64,000 nt of DNA from Moraxellaceae bacterium (GCA_031119205.1 JAVHYF010000004.1:114906-178905); one strand, 5' to 3'; numbered from the stretch's first letter, positions 44,409 to 54,013 are shown. Numbers and translations are program-made. The notes: generated by a model from the letters alone, not told the origin.

Positions 44409-45315
44409 AACGTTACCCCCTGTGGATGAATGAACCGATAGATCACTTGCTGCACTCCAACATGCTTCTGCGCGTTGAAAATTGACCAGATTCCGTAGGT
44501 AGTGCGCGCGGAAAATTTATCAGGGTGATTGACTCATCCGTTCATATATTGAGCCGGACTTTCAAGGATTATCACCGTGACCCGATCAATGACGATCGGC
44601 TATCCACCCTTGGTCAACTTTCAATGCGCGCGGGTGGTCAAGATTCAACGCGCAACGACAACCGAGGCACTTAACCTTAGCAATCAAAATGGGGGTAGAG
44701 AGAGACCGTACGCATTAGGCATAATCACGCCCCTGCCTTCAATGCCAAAGATCGTCATCCGTATCTTGTAGGTTGCGTCCTACTTAGGAATAGAACAGCG
44801 CGCGGGTGGCGGAAATGCCAATACCCTTTAGGGCATAAGTCAAAGTGCAGCTTGCGCCGAGCGGTCTTATGCACCTCGCGGGTTTGAGGCTCAAGTGACT
44901 GCGCCTATTCGTTGCGAATGGCGGTACGCCCGCATTTTCCGACCTGGTTTGGCCCGAGCTTCGTAGCACCACCCAGTCGACTTTGCTACCTAAACCTGCC
45001 ATTCGAATCGGAGGGGCCGGACGGCGGCTAAGGCCTATGTCCCGAAATAGCTCATTGGGGAAATTTCGGTGGTGGAGCCGAAATTTGAATCCCCGACCGC
45101 AAGGCTGAAGTCGGCTTCTCGGCGGTGTCTGCTTGGCGGAAAGACACTTCAAGGTGGACGTCAGAGAACAGCCAGCGGCGGTTATCGGTGAAGAGAGGGG
45201 ATGATGCTCGCCCCAAACCGAAGCGTCGGAAATGCACAGTTTGCGGGCAGCATAAGGTCGTGCCTTATACTCGAAATAACTGTCATCCCTCAACTGCCAC
45301 CTTTCCATTCCGCTC
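44409..45315. other. 907-nt region without a convincing gene
   Basis: AT-richer than the flanks. Short frames exist (44577-44771 plus, 44784-45335 minus) but they lack ribosome sites, family features and sensible composition. No repeats of the REP families and no attC were seen. Promoters for the genes on both sides probably lie at its edges. Confidence 0.5.
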
Positions 45316-46020
45316 ATGCCAATCACTCGCGACAACTGGGAAAACTTCTTTCAAGGTGCATTTGCAGAACATCACGTCTGCAGCTTGTTCTACTTCTACG
45401 GATACGAGGCCCAAAAGGTATCACCCGACGTGGGGATTGACTGGATGGTAACCAATGTCGCGAGAGCCCGATTCAACAATGAAGCACCTCTAAATGCCGA
45501 GATTCAGGTGAAGAGCTCCCTATTGGATCAAACCGGCGCGTTCGTGAAGATGCATGCCGACGAGATCGATTTTCTATGCGAAGGTGAGCGTCGGTATTGC
45601 GTTTTCGTTCTACTATCGAATCTGCGCGGAAGCTGCGACCCTGGGTCTTTTGAGCGTGGTGACGATCCGGATGCAAGCATGGCTTTAGAGCGAGTCATTA
45701 TGAACTACTGGGAGCGCCGTGCTTCCGGTGAAGGGAGATCTCTCAGACGCAAGGGCGGCCTGTCCATTTACGACTTTAGCGAGGCCGATGTCACCACATT
45801 CTGGCTCCATTCATCGCAAATGAAGCGAATCCGAGATGATGGTTTGTTGGAGGTTATGCCGAATGGCTGGCGTGGTTTGCAAATCAAAGCACAAAAGCCC
45901 GGATTGTCAGTCGCCGGTATGACCTTGATATCTGAGCTGTACGATCTGACTTACATCGTTAGGCCCTGCATGGCAGATAGCCGTATTCGTCAGGGCCAAA
46001 TGTCGATGCTTGACTACTAA
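45316..46020 (+). CDS. DUF4365-like protein, possible PD-(D/E)XK nuclease
   Basis: 234 residues, soluble. The N-terminal half has 'DVGIDWMVT' followed by 'LNAEIQVKSSLL', the D...E-x-K arrangement (EIQVK) seen in DUF4365 and other PD-(D/E)XK-type domains, after an initial helix 'NWENFFQGAFAEHHVCSLFYFYGYEA' (part). The C-terminal half is unassigned. DUF4365 proteins are common in defence islands and restriction-like contexts, but this one stands alone. AT-richer than host genes, bounded by non-coding DNA, so probably acquired. No DNA-recognition module is visible. Confidence 0.72.
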   Translation: MPITRDNWENFFQGAFAEHHVCSLFYFYGYEAQKVSPDVGIDWMVTNVARARFNNEAPLNAEIQVKSSLLDQTGAFVKMHADEIDFLCEGERRYCVFVLLSNLRGSCDPGSFERGDDPDASMALERVIMNYWERRASGEGRSLRRKGGLSIYDFSEADVTTFWLHSSQMKRIRDDGLLEVMPNGWRGLQIKAQKPGLSVAGMTLISELYDLTYIVRPCMADSRIRQGQMSMLDY

Positions 46021-46272
46021 CGTTTCTTTGAAACGTGCCCTAAGAAGTTCACGCTCTCGGTGGAAGTGACCAAGTTCGAAACGGGGATAATTTCGTACAT
46101 AGGGTGAGGCACGTGTTTGCCGAACGAGAAAGCAGCCGTTTCAGACTGAGCGGCGGTTAGCTGTTGCAAACTGCCCGAGTCCGACCATTAGCTGAGAGTC
46201 CGCTTTGGCCGATGAGCTGACCTTCGTAGCTGGGCAAGGCAAGTCTCGCTCGAACCAAGCGAAGCAAAGAAA

Positions 46273-46295
46273 AAGGCCGACACATGGCCGGCCTT
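46273..46295 (-). terminator. Rho-independent terminator after opgH
   Basis: Arms AAGGCCG/CGGCCTT with an inner loop; on the minus strand TTTTTCTTT follows. It lies 43 nt past the opgH stop. The upstream stretch 46021-46270 shows no gene. Confidence 0.8.
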
Positions 46296-46338
46296 CTGTC
46301 TGTGGCAGTGATTGCTGACGGTCAGCTAGGTGTAGTGC

Positions 46339-48372
46339 TCAGGCCGCAGCCAAAGCTCGCTCGTTGCGACGTGTCACCCGTGGAATGCGCGCTGCATGCC
46401 GGCGTGCTTCGCGTAGCACTGTCGGCGACACCGTGTCCTCCGGCGTCAGCAGGAAGCCGCGCTTGTTTACCCGCTTGCCCAGCTCGACGTTCCCCGTCAT
46501 CAGCGTGAAGGGGATGGCGAGGATCAGCGGGCCGTACACCGGGGCCAGGCACAGCACGGCCATCGGGTGGCTCAGCAGGGCGAACAGGCCCCACTGGGTG
46601 GCCAGCAGGCTGTGGCCGGCGAAGCCGTCGGCGACGTCCTGCCAACGCAGGCCGTGGGCTTCGCGCGGCGGGGACTGCCACTCCAGCTTGAGGCCCGTGA
46701 GGCTGGCGAACACGAAGCTGGTGTGCGCGAACATGCGGATCGGCGCCTGCACGATGGAGAGTAGGGCTTCCAGGCAGGCACTGCCGATGAGCTTCAGCGT
46801 GCCGCCAAACTGTGCCTGCTCACGACGCAGCACGATGGCCAGCACGGCCAGTGCGCGCGGCAGCAGCAGCAGGGCGCCGGTGAATAGCCACAGTGTCTGC
46901 AGCGGGATCGGTGTGCTGGCAGCGGCGGCACCCGTGTCGTCCAGCAGGCCACCCGGGCCGAGTACGCCCCAGGTCAGCGTGCCGACCAGCAGGTAGCACA
47001 GCCACAGCGGGGCGGATGCGTAGGCCATGGCACCGGTGACCAGCATGCCGCGGTGGGCGCCGGTGAGGCCGGGCTCGGCGATGAGGCGGGCGTTCAGCAG
47101 GTTGCCGTGGCACCAGCGCTGGTCGCGTTGCAGTTCGGCGAGCAGGTTGTGCGGCAGTTGCTCGTAGCTGCCGGGCAGGTCGGGCACGACCCACACCTCG
47201 TAGCCGGCGCGGCGGATCAGGGCGGCTTCCACGAAGTCGTGGGACATCACGTCGCCTGACAGGCGGCCTTCACCCGGCAGCTTCGCCAGGCCGCAGTGCG
47301 CCATGAAGGGCTGGATGCGGATGATCGCGTTGTGGCCCCAGTAGTGGGAGTCACCAAGCTGCCAGTACTGCATGCCGGCGGTGAACAGGCTGCCGGTGAC
47401 GCGTGCGGCGAACTGCTGGGCGCGCGCATGCAGGGTGGGCTGGCCGCAGGGGCGCGGCACGGTCTGGATGATGCCGGCGCGCGGGTTGTTGTCCATCAGC
47501 TTGACCATGCCGGTGAGGCAGTCGCCGCTCATGATGCTGTCGGCATCCAGCACGACCATATAGTCGTAGCGACGGCCCCAACGGCGGCAGAAGTCGGCGA
47601 CGTTGCCCGCCTTGCGCTTGCCCGGACGCTGGCGCACGCGGTAGAAGACGCGCGGCCCCTGGCTGGCGAGTTCTTCGCGCAGGCGTTGCCAGGCGCTGCG
47701 TTCCTCCGCCTGTAGCACGGGGTCACGCGTGTCGGACAGCAGGAAGACATCGAACTGGCCGGCGTGGCCGGTGGCGGCCAGCGAATCGCAGGTTGCGCGC
47801 AGGCCGGCGATGACGGTGGGCACGTGCTCCTTGCAGATCGGCATGATGATCGCGCAACGCGTGTCCGGGTTCAGCGCCTGGTTCTCGATGCCACGCGCGG
47901 ACAGCACGTGGCGGTCGCCGAACAGATGCACCACGAAGCCCATCGCGGCGGACCAGAAACCCGCCGACACCCAGGCCATCAGCGGCACGAAGAGCACCAT
48001 CTGCAGCGCGGCCAGGATCGGCACGTTGGTCCAGTCCAGCGCCTCCGTCATGACGTAGGCGCACGGCAGCACGGTGGCGATCATCAGCGCCAGCAGGGCC
48101 CAGCGTCGTCGTTGCGCGGCGGCCTGCCAGGCACGCACCGGCCCCTGCCGCCACTGTGACCACTGTGGCACCGGGCGATGCGGCATGCGCAGCAGGCGAC
48201 GCCAGCCTTCACGGATGCCGAACCACGGGCTGGCCGGCATGGAGCCGCGCAGCAGCGGTGGCACGTCGGGCGCGAACAGCGCCGTCACGGGAGACGTGGC
48301 AGGTGTCGTCGCCGGTGGCGACGACAGGTAGGTACCGGCGCCTACCTCGGCGGGGGAATGATTGCGTTCCAT
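46339..48372 (-). CDS. opgH: Glucans biosynthesis glucosyltransferase H
   Basis: Inner-membrane glycosyltransferase that makes the beta-1,2 backbone of osmoregulated periplasmic glucans from UDP-glucose. 677 residues. A cytoplasmic N-terminus is followed by helices (about 100-150), a GT2 domain with 'IIMPICKEHVPTVIAGLRA', 'DYMVVLDADSIMSGDCL' (DxD) and 'QLPHNLLAELQRDQRWCHGN' (QxxRW), then several C-terminal helices. Shorter than E. coli OpgH (847) mainly at the N-terminus. Its start overlaps the end of opgG by 31 nt, giving coupled expression. Linked via UDP-glucose to pgm in this window. Confidence 0.96.
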   Translation of the reverse strand: MERNHSPAEVGAGTYLSSPPATTPATSPVTALFAPDVPPLLRGSMPASPWFGIREGWRRLLRMPHRPVPQWSQWRQGPVRAWQAAAQRRRWALLALMIATVLPCAYVMTEALDWTNVPILAALQMVLFVPLMAWVSAGFWSAAMGFVVHLFGDRHVLSARGIENQALNPDTRCAIIMPICKEHVPTVIAGLRATCDSLAATGHAGQFDVFLLSDTRDPVLQAEERSAWQRLREELASQGPRVFYRVRQRPGKRKAGNVADFCRRWGRRYDYMVVLDADSIMSGDCLTGMVKLMDNNPRAGIIQTVPRPCGQPTLHARAQQFAARVTGSLFTAGMQYWQLGDSHYWGHNAIIRIQPFMAHCGLAKLPGEGRLSGDVMSHDFVEAALIRRAGYEVWVVPDLPGSYEQLPHNLLAELQRDQRWCHGNLLNARLIAEPGLTGAHRGMLVTGAMAYASAPLWLCYLLVGTLTWGVLGPGGLLDDTGAAAASTPIPLQTLWLFTGALLLLPRALAVLAIVLRREQAQFGGTLKLIGSACLEALLSIVQAPIRMFAHTSFVFASLTGLKLEWQSPPREAHGLRWQDVADGFAGHSLLATQWGLFALLSHPMAVLCLAPVYGPLILAIPFTLMTGNVELGKRVNKRGFLLTPEDTVSPTVLREARRHAARIPRVTRRNERALAAA

Positions 48373-49904
48373 GTTTCGCTCACCGTGTCCTGAGAATGCT
48401 TGAGGAAGACGCGCAGCTCGACTGGCTGCGTCTGTTTCGTGTTGTTGGTCGCGCTCGTGTAGCGGAAGGCGAGGCGCCAGCCGCCGGTCACGTCGTTGCG
48501 GAAGACCGTCTGCTCGGCGATGGTCACGCCGGGCGACGTTTCAATGACGGCGTCCACCGCCGCATCGGCGGGGAGCTTCTGCAGCGCGGGGCCGGCGAAG
48601 TCGATGACAAATTTTTCCTCACCGTCGGCCAGTGGCTGGAAGCCTGCGCCGCGGCGGCTCTGTACCGTCCAGCCGCTGGCAGGCTTGCTGTCGCCCGCAC
48701 CGCGCTCGCCCTGCATGTGCAGGCGGTAGGCGATGTCCAGCGGTGTGCCCGGGGCGGGCTGTTGCGCCGGCACCCAATAGGCCACGACGTTGTCATTGGT
48801 CTCGTCCGGCGTGTCGAGCTGCACCAGCTCCACGCGACCGGCACCCCAGTCGCCCACCGGTTCGATCCAGGCGCTCGGGCGCTTGTCGTAGCGGGCTTCG
48901 AGGTCTTCGTAGTTGGCGAAGCTGCGGTCGCGCTGCATGAGGCCGAAGCCGCGCGGGTTCTTCAACTGGAAGGACGTGGTGAGGATGTGCGGCGGGTTGA
49001 ACAGCGGGCGCCAGATCCACTCGCCCTCGGCGGTGTGGATGGACAGGCCGTCGGAGTCGTGGATTTCTGGGCGGAAGCCGGCCTTGGGCGGCTGGTTCTC
49101 ACCGGCCAGGAACATGCTGGTCAGCGGCGCGATGCCCAGGGTGGCCACCGGCTTGCGCAGGAAGATGCGCGCCTTCACATCCACCGTGGTGGTGTCGCCC
49201 GGCTGCAGCACGAAGCGGTAGGCGCCGGTGACGCTGGGCGAGTCCAGCAGGGCATGCACGGTGATGCTGCGTGCGTCCTTGGTGGGGCGTTCCAGCCAGA
49301 ACTCGGTGAAGCGCGGGAATTCCTCACCTTTGCCGCCGACGGTATCGATGGCGAGGCCGCGTGCGGACAGGCCGTAGATCTGCCCGGCACCCAGTGCCCG
49401 GAAGTAGCTGGCGCCCAGGAACACGACCAGCTCGTCCTTGTACTGCGGATTGTTCAGTGGGTAGTGCAGGCGCAGGCCGGCGTAGCCGATGTCGCCCCAG
49501 CTGCTGGTGTTCAGTTTGTTCTTGCCGTAGTTGAACAGGCGGGTGTTGAACGGCACTTCGCGTTGCTTGCCGTCGACCACCTCGTGGATCTTCACGGCGT
49601 CCAGCGCGTACTTGCCGCGGTGGAAGAACATCGCCTCGTACGGCAGGCCTTCTTTCTTCCACAGCGCTTCGGCAGGGTTGAAGCGGATGTCGCGGTACTG
49701 GTCGTAGGTCAGCGCCTTGAGGGCGGCGGGGACGTTGTCGGCGGGGGCCTTGTAGGGCTTCGCCGCCATGGTGGATGCCTGGTTGGCTACCTTGTCGAAT
49801 ACCGGGTCCGTCGCGTCGGCCGCAGCGGCGACGGAGGTACCCGGCAGCAGGCCGATCAACAGGCCTGCGGCGAGCAGGTGTCGGATTTTTTGTAGTCTGT
49901 CCAT
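48342..49904 (-). CDS. opgG: Glucans biosynthesis protein G (periplasmic)
   Basis: 520 residues from 49904 (GGAAG 4 nt upstream); a longer frame to 50030 adds an Arg-rich leader and is not favoured. Signal peptide about 1-29 (cleaved after VAAA). The MdoG/OpgG beta-sandwich is evident in 'YDQYRDIRFNPAEALWKKEGLPYEAMFFHRG', 'FLGASYFRALGAGQIYGLSARGLAIDT', 'DSDGLSIHTAEGEWIWRPL' and 'FQLKNPRGFGLMQRDRSFANYEDLEARYD' (parts). It is needed to build or branch periplasmic glucans. First gene of the opgGH operon. OpgD is the close alternative; adjacency to opgH favours OpgG. Confidence 0.95.
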   Translation of the reverse strand: MDRLQKIRHLLAAGLLIGLLPGTSVAAAADATDPVFDKVANQASTMAAKPYKAPADNVPAALKALTYDQYRDIRFNPAEALWKKEGLPYEAMFFHRGKYALDAVKIHEVVDGKQREVPFNTRLFNYGKNKLNTSSWGDIGYAGLRLHYPLNNPQYKDELVVFLGASYFRALGAGQIYGLSARGLAIDTVGGKGEEFPRFTEFWLERPTKDARSITVHALLDSPSVTGAYRFVLQPGDTTTVDVKARIFLRKPVATLGIAPLTSMFLAGENQPPKAGFRPEIHDSDGLSIHTAEGEWIWRPLFNPPHILTTSFQLKNPRGFGLMQRDRSFANYEDLEARYDKRPSAWIEPVGDWGAGRVELVQLDTPDETNDNVVAYWVPAQQPAPGTPLDIAYRLHMQGERGAGDSKPASGWTVQSRRGAGFQPLADGEEKFVIDFAGPALQKLPADAAVDAVIETSPGVTIAEQTVFRNDVTGGWRLAFRYTSATNNTKQTQPVELRVFLKHSQDTVSETWNAIIPPPR

Positions 49905-50248
49905 TGTCTTCCGGGGGTTGTCCGGCCTCACGGCCGTACTTTGTTTTTTGATGCAACGCAGAACCCCTGGCGGACGATGACGTGAATTTCGATTCACGTG
50001 CAGCGCTACTCCGGAAAGTCCTGTCGGCACGATGGACAGGCATGTGTGTCGCGGGTTTCCGTGAGATGGGGGTGTGGCGGAAAATCAGAGATGTCCTACA
50101 GGCGGGGTGCTCTCAGGCTTTCACGCAGGGGTGTTCTTGTTGCCGTGCAGCGACGCCTGTCGGTCAGCGGCGACGCACTTCCAGCGGGGTCTGGAAGCCG
50201 GGTAGCGCAGGCGTGATGTGAGGCCAGGAGAGGCCGCTAAGGGTCGAT

Positions 50249-50884
50249 CTACAGCGGCACCAGATGGTTGCGCGCAGCGTAGGCGGCCAGTTCCACCATG
50301 TTGCGCAAGCCGAGCTTCTCGAAGATGCGCGCGCGATAGGTGGAAATCGTGTTGGCTGACAACGACAGTTGCAGCGCGATTTCGCCGACGCTGCGCCCTT
50401 GCGCCAGCAACTGCAGCACCTGGTATTCGCGGTTGGACAGCGCCTCGTGCGGCGTTGCGGCCACCGGTTTGCGCAGGTCCTGCGCCATCAGCTCCGCAAT
50501 GGCGGGCGTGACGTACATGCCGCCCGCGGCCACCTTGACGATGGCAGCGAACAGTTCGTCCGGCGCGCAACCCTTGTTGAGGTAGGCGCTGGCGCCACTG
50601 CGGATGGCGCGCAGTGCGAACTGGGTTTCCGGGTACACCGACAGCATGATGACGCCGACCTGCGGGAACTCGGCGCGCAGGTTCTTCAGCACGTCCAGGC
50701 CATCGCGATCGCCGAGCGCGATGTCGAGCAGCACGACGTCGACCGGTTCGTCGCGCAGCAGACGCAGCGCGGCCGGGCCGTCGGCGGCCTCCTGCACGCT
50801 GCCGATGCGCGCATCCTCGGCGAGGATCTGGCGCAGGCCGCGGCGGATGATCATGTGATCGTCGACGATGAGGATGCGGATCAT
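50249..50884 (-). CDS. NarL/FixJ-type response regulator
   Basis: 211 residues from 50884. Receiver domain: acidic pair 'VDDH', phospho-Asp in 'VVLLDIALGDRDG' (D54), Thr/Ser in 'IMLSVY', Lys in 'AYLNKGCAP'. LuxR-type HTH 'LSNREYQVLQLLAQGRSVGEIALQLSLSANTISTYRARIFEKL' (part) at the C-terminus. The upstream frame is longer but starts in repetitive sequence. It is the likely partner of the histidine kinase 275 nt upstream on the same strand. Confidence 0.95.
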   Translation of the reverse strand: MIRILIVDDHMIIRRGLRQILAEDARIGSVQEAADGPAALRLLRDEPVDVVLLDIALGDRDGLDVLKNLRAEFPQVGVIMLSVYPETQFALRAIRSGASAYLNKGCAPDELFAAIVKVAAGGMYVTPAIAELMAQDLRKPVAATPHEALSNREYQVLQLLAQGRSVGEIALQLSLSANTISTYRARIFEKLGLRNMVELAAYAARNHLVPL

Positions 50885-51008
50885 GGGGTCAGGCGGGGGT
50901 GTGTTGTTGACCGCGAAGCGATGCCCCGAGCACGTCGAGGGGGGCGAGAGATGAGGCAGCGGTTCATGGGCGATGTCCCTGAGTGAAGTCAGGGCGATGG
51001 CTGCGACG

Positions 51009-51113
51009 GTAGCTTGGGTTGAGCGAACGCGAAGCCCAACAGCAGCCTTGGCAAAGGGAATGCCTCTGCGCACGACCGACGTGTCGGGCTTCGCTGCGCT
51101 CAACCCAACCTGC
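51009..51113. repeat. REP pair, family C (BIME)
   Basis: A GTAG-headed element at 51009-51040 (GTAGCTTGGGTTGAGCG... GAAGCCCAAC) and an inverted copy at 51082-51113 (TCGGGCTTCGC...CAACCCAACC). The GTAG heads face outward, opposite to the family-B pairs. It occupies the 274-nt gap between kinase and regulator genes. Confidence 0.7.
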
Positions 51114-51158
51114 GCCCTTCGTTGAACGGATGCACATGCGCAACTCGCTCATGCTGGC

Positions 51159-52337
51159 TCAACCCGCCAGCACGTCGCGCAGGTGCAGGCGCACGGTGGT
51201 GCCGGCGCCGGGCGCGCTGTCTATGGACAACTCGCCACCCAGTGCGCGCGCACGCTCCTGCATGCCGAGCAGGCCGAAGCTGGTGGGCTGCGCAGGCAGG
51301 CGCATGCCGCGTCCGTCGTCGCTCACCGCCAGGCGCAGGTCGCGTCCTTCGGCGGCCGCCTGCAGGCTGACCGAACTGGCCTGCGCGTGGCGCGACACGT
51401 TGGTCAGCACCTCCTGCACGATGCGGTACAGCGCGATCTCCGCGTCACGTCCCAGGCGACTGTGCTCCAGTTCCGCCGCGCAGTCGTAGCTGCAGGCCAG
51501 CCCGCTGCGGCGCTGGAAGTCACCGAGCAAGGCTTCGAGCGCAGCCCACAGGCCGAGGTGGTCCAGCAGGCCCGGACGCAGATCGTTGAGGATGCGGCGC
51601 ACCGAGCCCATCGCCGTGCCGGCCAGCTCCAGCATGCTGTCCAGCTTGGCTTGTAGCGTGGCGTCGCTGGCCAGCCGCGGGCGCAGCCAGTTCATGTCGA
51701 GTTGCAGCGCAGTCAGCGAGGCACCGAGGTCGTCGTGGATGTCGCGGGCGATATGGCGGCGCTCTTCCTCGCGCACGCTGTTGAGGTGAGCGGACAGCCG
51801 CTGCAGCGCGACGTGGGAGCGACGCAGGCGCTCGTTGGCCTCCGACAGCTCCGCGGTGCGCTCGGCGACGCGGCGTTCCAGCAAGTCGTGCGCCGCACGC
51901 AGCGCGGCCTCGGTCTGCTTGCGCTCGGTGATGTCCGAGAAGGTGACCACCGCACCCAGCACCGGACTGTCCGCCGCGTCGCTGTTGCGGATCGGGTAAG
52001 ACGCGTAGTGCGCCGGGAACGAACTGCCGTCGCGCCGCCACAGCACCTCGTCATCCACCTTCACACCTTCGCCCTGCTGGAAGGCGCGGAAGATGCGGCA
52101 GTCGTGCACCGGCATCAGGCTCTCGTCCGAGTGCGAGTGGTGGATCAGGTAGTGCATGTTGCGGCCAAGCACTTCATCCGGCGTGTAGCCGAGCATCTCG
52201 GCCCCCGCACCGTTGATGAAGATACAGCGGCCACGCAGGTCGATGCCGTAGATGCCCTCGCCGGTGGATTCCAGCAGCAACTCCAGCTGCCGCCGCCAGG
52301 CGTGGTGGTGCGAAAGATTGTGCAGGTGGGCGAACAT
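51159..52337 (-). CDS. PAS-domain sensor histidine kinase (HPK7, NarX-like core)
   Basis: 392 residues, cytosolic, no membrane segment. PAS/PAC (about 15-145): 'LELLLESTGEGIYGIDLRGRCIFINGAGAEMLGY' and 'GAVVTFSDITERKQTE' (parts). Coiled linker (about 145-185), HisKA_3 with 'ARDIHDDLGASLTALQ' (H-box), HATPase with 'DDGRGM' and 'GLLGMQERARALGG'. Cytoplasmic PAS suggests an internal or redox cue. The RR downstream is the probable partner. Confidence 0.94.
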   Translation of the reverse strand: MFAHLHNLSHHHAWRRQLELLLESTGEGIYGIDLRGRCIFINGAGAEMLGYTPDEVLGRNMHYLIHHSHSDESLMPVHDCRIFRAFQQGEGVKVDDEVLWRRDGSSFPAHYASYPIRNSDAADSPVLGAVVTFSDITERKQTEAALRAAHDLLERRVAERTAELSEANERLRRSHVALQRLSAHLNSVREEERRHIARDIHDDLGASLTALQLDMNWLRPRLASDATLQAKLDSMLELAGTAMGSVRRILNDLRPGLLDHLGLWAALEALLGDFQRRSGLACSYDCAAELEHSRLGRDAEIALYRIVQEVLTNVSRHAQASSVSLQAAAEGRDLRLAVSDDGRGMRLPAQPTSFGLLGMQERARALGGELSIDSAPGAGTTVRLHLRDVLAG

Positions 52338-52481
52338 GGTGCGTCCACGTAAGCAAGCTGGATACCTGCCCTGAAACGCCCACGGAGTGCGGTTTGTGGG
52401 GCCCTCTCCAGCGCGGCCTGCACCATGCTGGAATGCGCACGCACGGCAGTCTGCACTGCCACCGTGCGTGCGTCGTCGGGA

Positions 52482-53198
52482 TCAGTTCTGTCGCAACCCC
52501 GCGATCCAGCGCGTGTACAAGCGGTCCGACATCGCGCGCATGGCCGGCAGGTTGGTGGCCATCTGGGCGAGCTGTTCTTCGCTTTTCTGCACGCTGGCCG
52601 GCGGGTTGGCGGGGTCGCTGACTTCGTCGGCCCACTGGGTGTTCCAGGTGCGGATCATCTCTTCGGTCATCTCGACGTGGCACTGCATGCCGAGGTGACG
52701 GTCGCCGAGCACGAAGGCCTGGTTGGTGCAGGCATCACTGCCGAGGATGCGGGTGGCGCCGTCGGGCAGGGCGAAGGTTTCGCCATGCCAGTGGAAGGCG
52801 TCGAAGCCGTCTGTTTCACCGAGCCATGCGCGAGCCTCGGCGGTGTCGGTGGGACGAACTTCGTGCCAGCCGATCTCCTTTGCCGGGTTGCGGCTGACGA
52901 CCTTGCCGAGCGCCTTGCTCATCAGCTGGCCACCGAGGCAGTGGCCGATCACCGGAATGTCCTTGTCGACCGCCTGGCGGATCAGCGACAGCAGCTGTGG
53001 AATCCACGGCAACGGGTCGTTAACACTCATCGGGCCGCCCATGAAGCACAGGCCGGAGAAGGCATCGGGGGACGCCGGAATGGTGGCACCTTCATCGACC
53101 GCGACCAAGGTCCATGGGATCGAGTGGCGGTCGAGGAAACTGGCAAAATAGCCCGGCCCTTCGGTACGGGTATGACGGAAGATTGCGACGGGTTTCAT
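52482..53198 (-). CDS. Type 1 glutamine amidotransferase (GMP synthase-like)
   Basis: 238 residues, single GATase domain. Nucleophile Cys in 'GHCLGGQLMSKALG', oxyanion region 'GLCFMGGPMSVND', and the His/Glu pair in 'GMQCHVEMTEEMIRTW' (usual form QFHPE; Phe and Pro are replaced by Cys and Val but His and Glu remain). Hydrolyses glutamine or gamma-glutamyl compounds; the partner synthetase is not encoded here. Divergent from the aspartic protease gene, sharing a short promoter region. Start at 53198 (MKPVAIFRH). Confidence 0.93.
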   Translation of the reverse strand: MKPVAIFRHTRTEGPGYFASFLDRHSIPWTLVAVDEGATIPASPDAFSGLCFMGGPMSVNDPLPWIPQLLSLIRQAVDKDIPVIGHCLGGQLMSKALGKVVSRNPAKEIGWHEVRPTDTAEARAWLGETDGFDAFHWHGETFALPDGATRILGSDACTNQAFVLGDRHLGMQCHVEMTEEMIRTWNTQWADEVSDPANPPASVQKSEEQLAQMATNLPAMRAMSDRLYTRWIAGLRQN

Positions 53199-53235
53199 GG
53201 CGGAGGACAGCGTGGTCAACGTGGAGACGAAGCGG

Positions 53236-53868
53236 GTGAAAAGATTCTTGCTGTGCAGCATTCTAAGCGCGTTGCCGCTGGCCGCGCAGGCGGTGGATGT
53301 GTCTGTAGTGGGCGTGTTTCCCGGCAAGGCGGTGCTGGTGCTGGATGGCGGTTCGCCGCGCATCGTGCCGGTCGGTCAGACGGTGAATGGCGTGAAGGTG
53401 GTTGCGGTGGAAGGCGACGTCGTGACGCTGGAGCAGGATGGCCGCCGCAACAAGGTGCCGATGGGGGGCGCAGTGAGCATCGGCGGCGGTGGCGGGACCG
53501 GGCAGGTGATCCATCTGCAGGGCGATTCGCGCGGCCACTTCGTCACGCCGGGCAGCATCAACGGTGCGGGTGTGACCTTCCTGGTCGATACCGGCGCGTC
53601 GTCGGTGGCGATGGGTCAGGGCACCGCGCGCGCAGCCGGCATCGATTACCTGAAAGGCGAGCGCGGCATGGCGAGTACCGCCAATGGCGTGGTGCCAATG
53701 TACCGCGTGCGCCTGTCGCGCGTGACGATCGGCAGTGTGACGCTTACCGATGTGGAAGGCGCAGTGGTGCAGGTGGACATGCCGCATGTGCTGCTGGGCA
53801 TGAGTTTCCTGAACCGCATGGAGATGCGGCGCGAGGGGCAAGTCATGACCCTCCGCAAACGCTTCTAA
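53236..53868 (+). CDS. Retropepsin-like aspartic protease, TIGR02281 type
   Basis: 210 residues from a GTG at 53236 with GGAG 9 nt upstream. That start puts a signal peptide (VKRFLLCSILSALPLAAQA) at the N-terminus; an ATG at 53197 would prepend 13 residues before it. The mature part has a small beta region, then the retropepsin domain with catalytic 'FLVDTGASSVAMGQ' (DTG) and the flap-like 'GMSFLNRMEMRREGQVMTLRKRF' end (part). Periplasmic and probably dimeric. The stop codon overlaps the left arm of the hairpin element at 53868-53995. Confidence 0.9.
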   Translation: MKRFLLCSILSALPLAAQAVDVSVVGVFPGKAVLVLDGGSPRIVPVGQTVNGVKVVAVEGDVVTLEQDGRRNKVPMGGAVSIGGGGGTGQVIHLQGDSRGHFVTPGSINGAGVTFLVDTGASSVAMGQGTARAAGIDYLKGERGMASTANGVVPMYRVRLSRVTIGSVTLTDVEGAVVQVDMPHVLLGMSFLNRMEMRREGQVMTLRKRF

Positions 53869-53995
53869 TGAAGTCCACGCGTAAAGCTACTGCGCAGCCC
53901 GATCCCGAAACTCCGGTGCTCAGCGTACGACTTGTACGCTTCCGCTCCTCGTTTCGGCCTCGGGCTGCTCGCTACGCTTTCCGCGCGGACTTCAT
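53868..53995. repeat. Long hairpin element, copy 1 (88-bp core plus 20-nt arms)
   Basis: The core 53888-53975 (begins TACTGCGC, ends CTCGCTAC) is a nested palindrome: GCAGCCCGA with TCGGGCTGC, and apical AGCGTAC with GTACGCT. Outer arms 53868-53887 and 53976-53995 pair at 18 of 20 positions. Compare copy 2 at 59441-59558: core 73 of 88 identical without gaps, but the outer arms are unrelated in sequence. On the minus strand the core starts GTAG, as in REPs. Confidence 0.85.
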
Positions 53996-54013
53996 GCTCG
54001 ATGTGGCGCTGCG

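Noticed and set aside
44784-45335. 183-codon minus-strand frame
   Set aside because: No ribosome site, Arg/Ser-rich random composition, and it overlaps the start of the DUF4365-like gene.
46021-46260. Possible small gene or attC after the DUF4365-like gene
   Set aside because: No open frame of note, and the GTT/TTAG-like words found there are not arranged as attC boxes.
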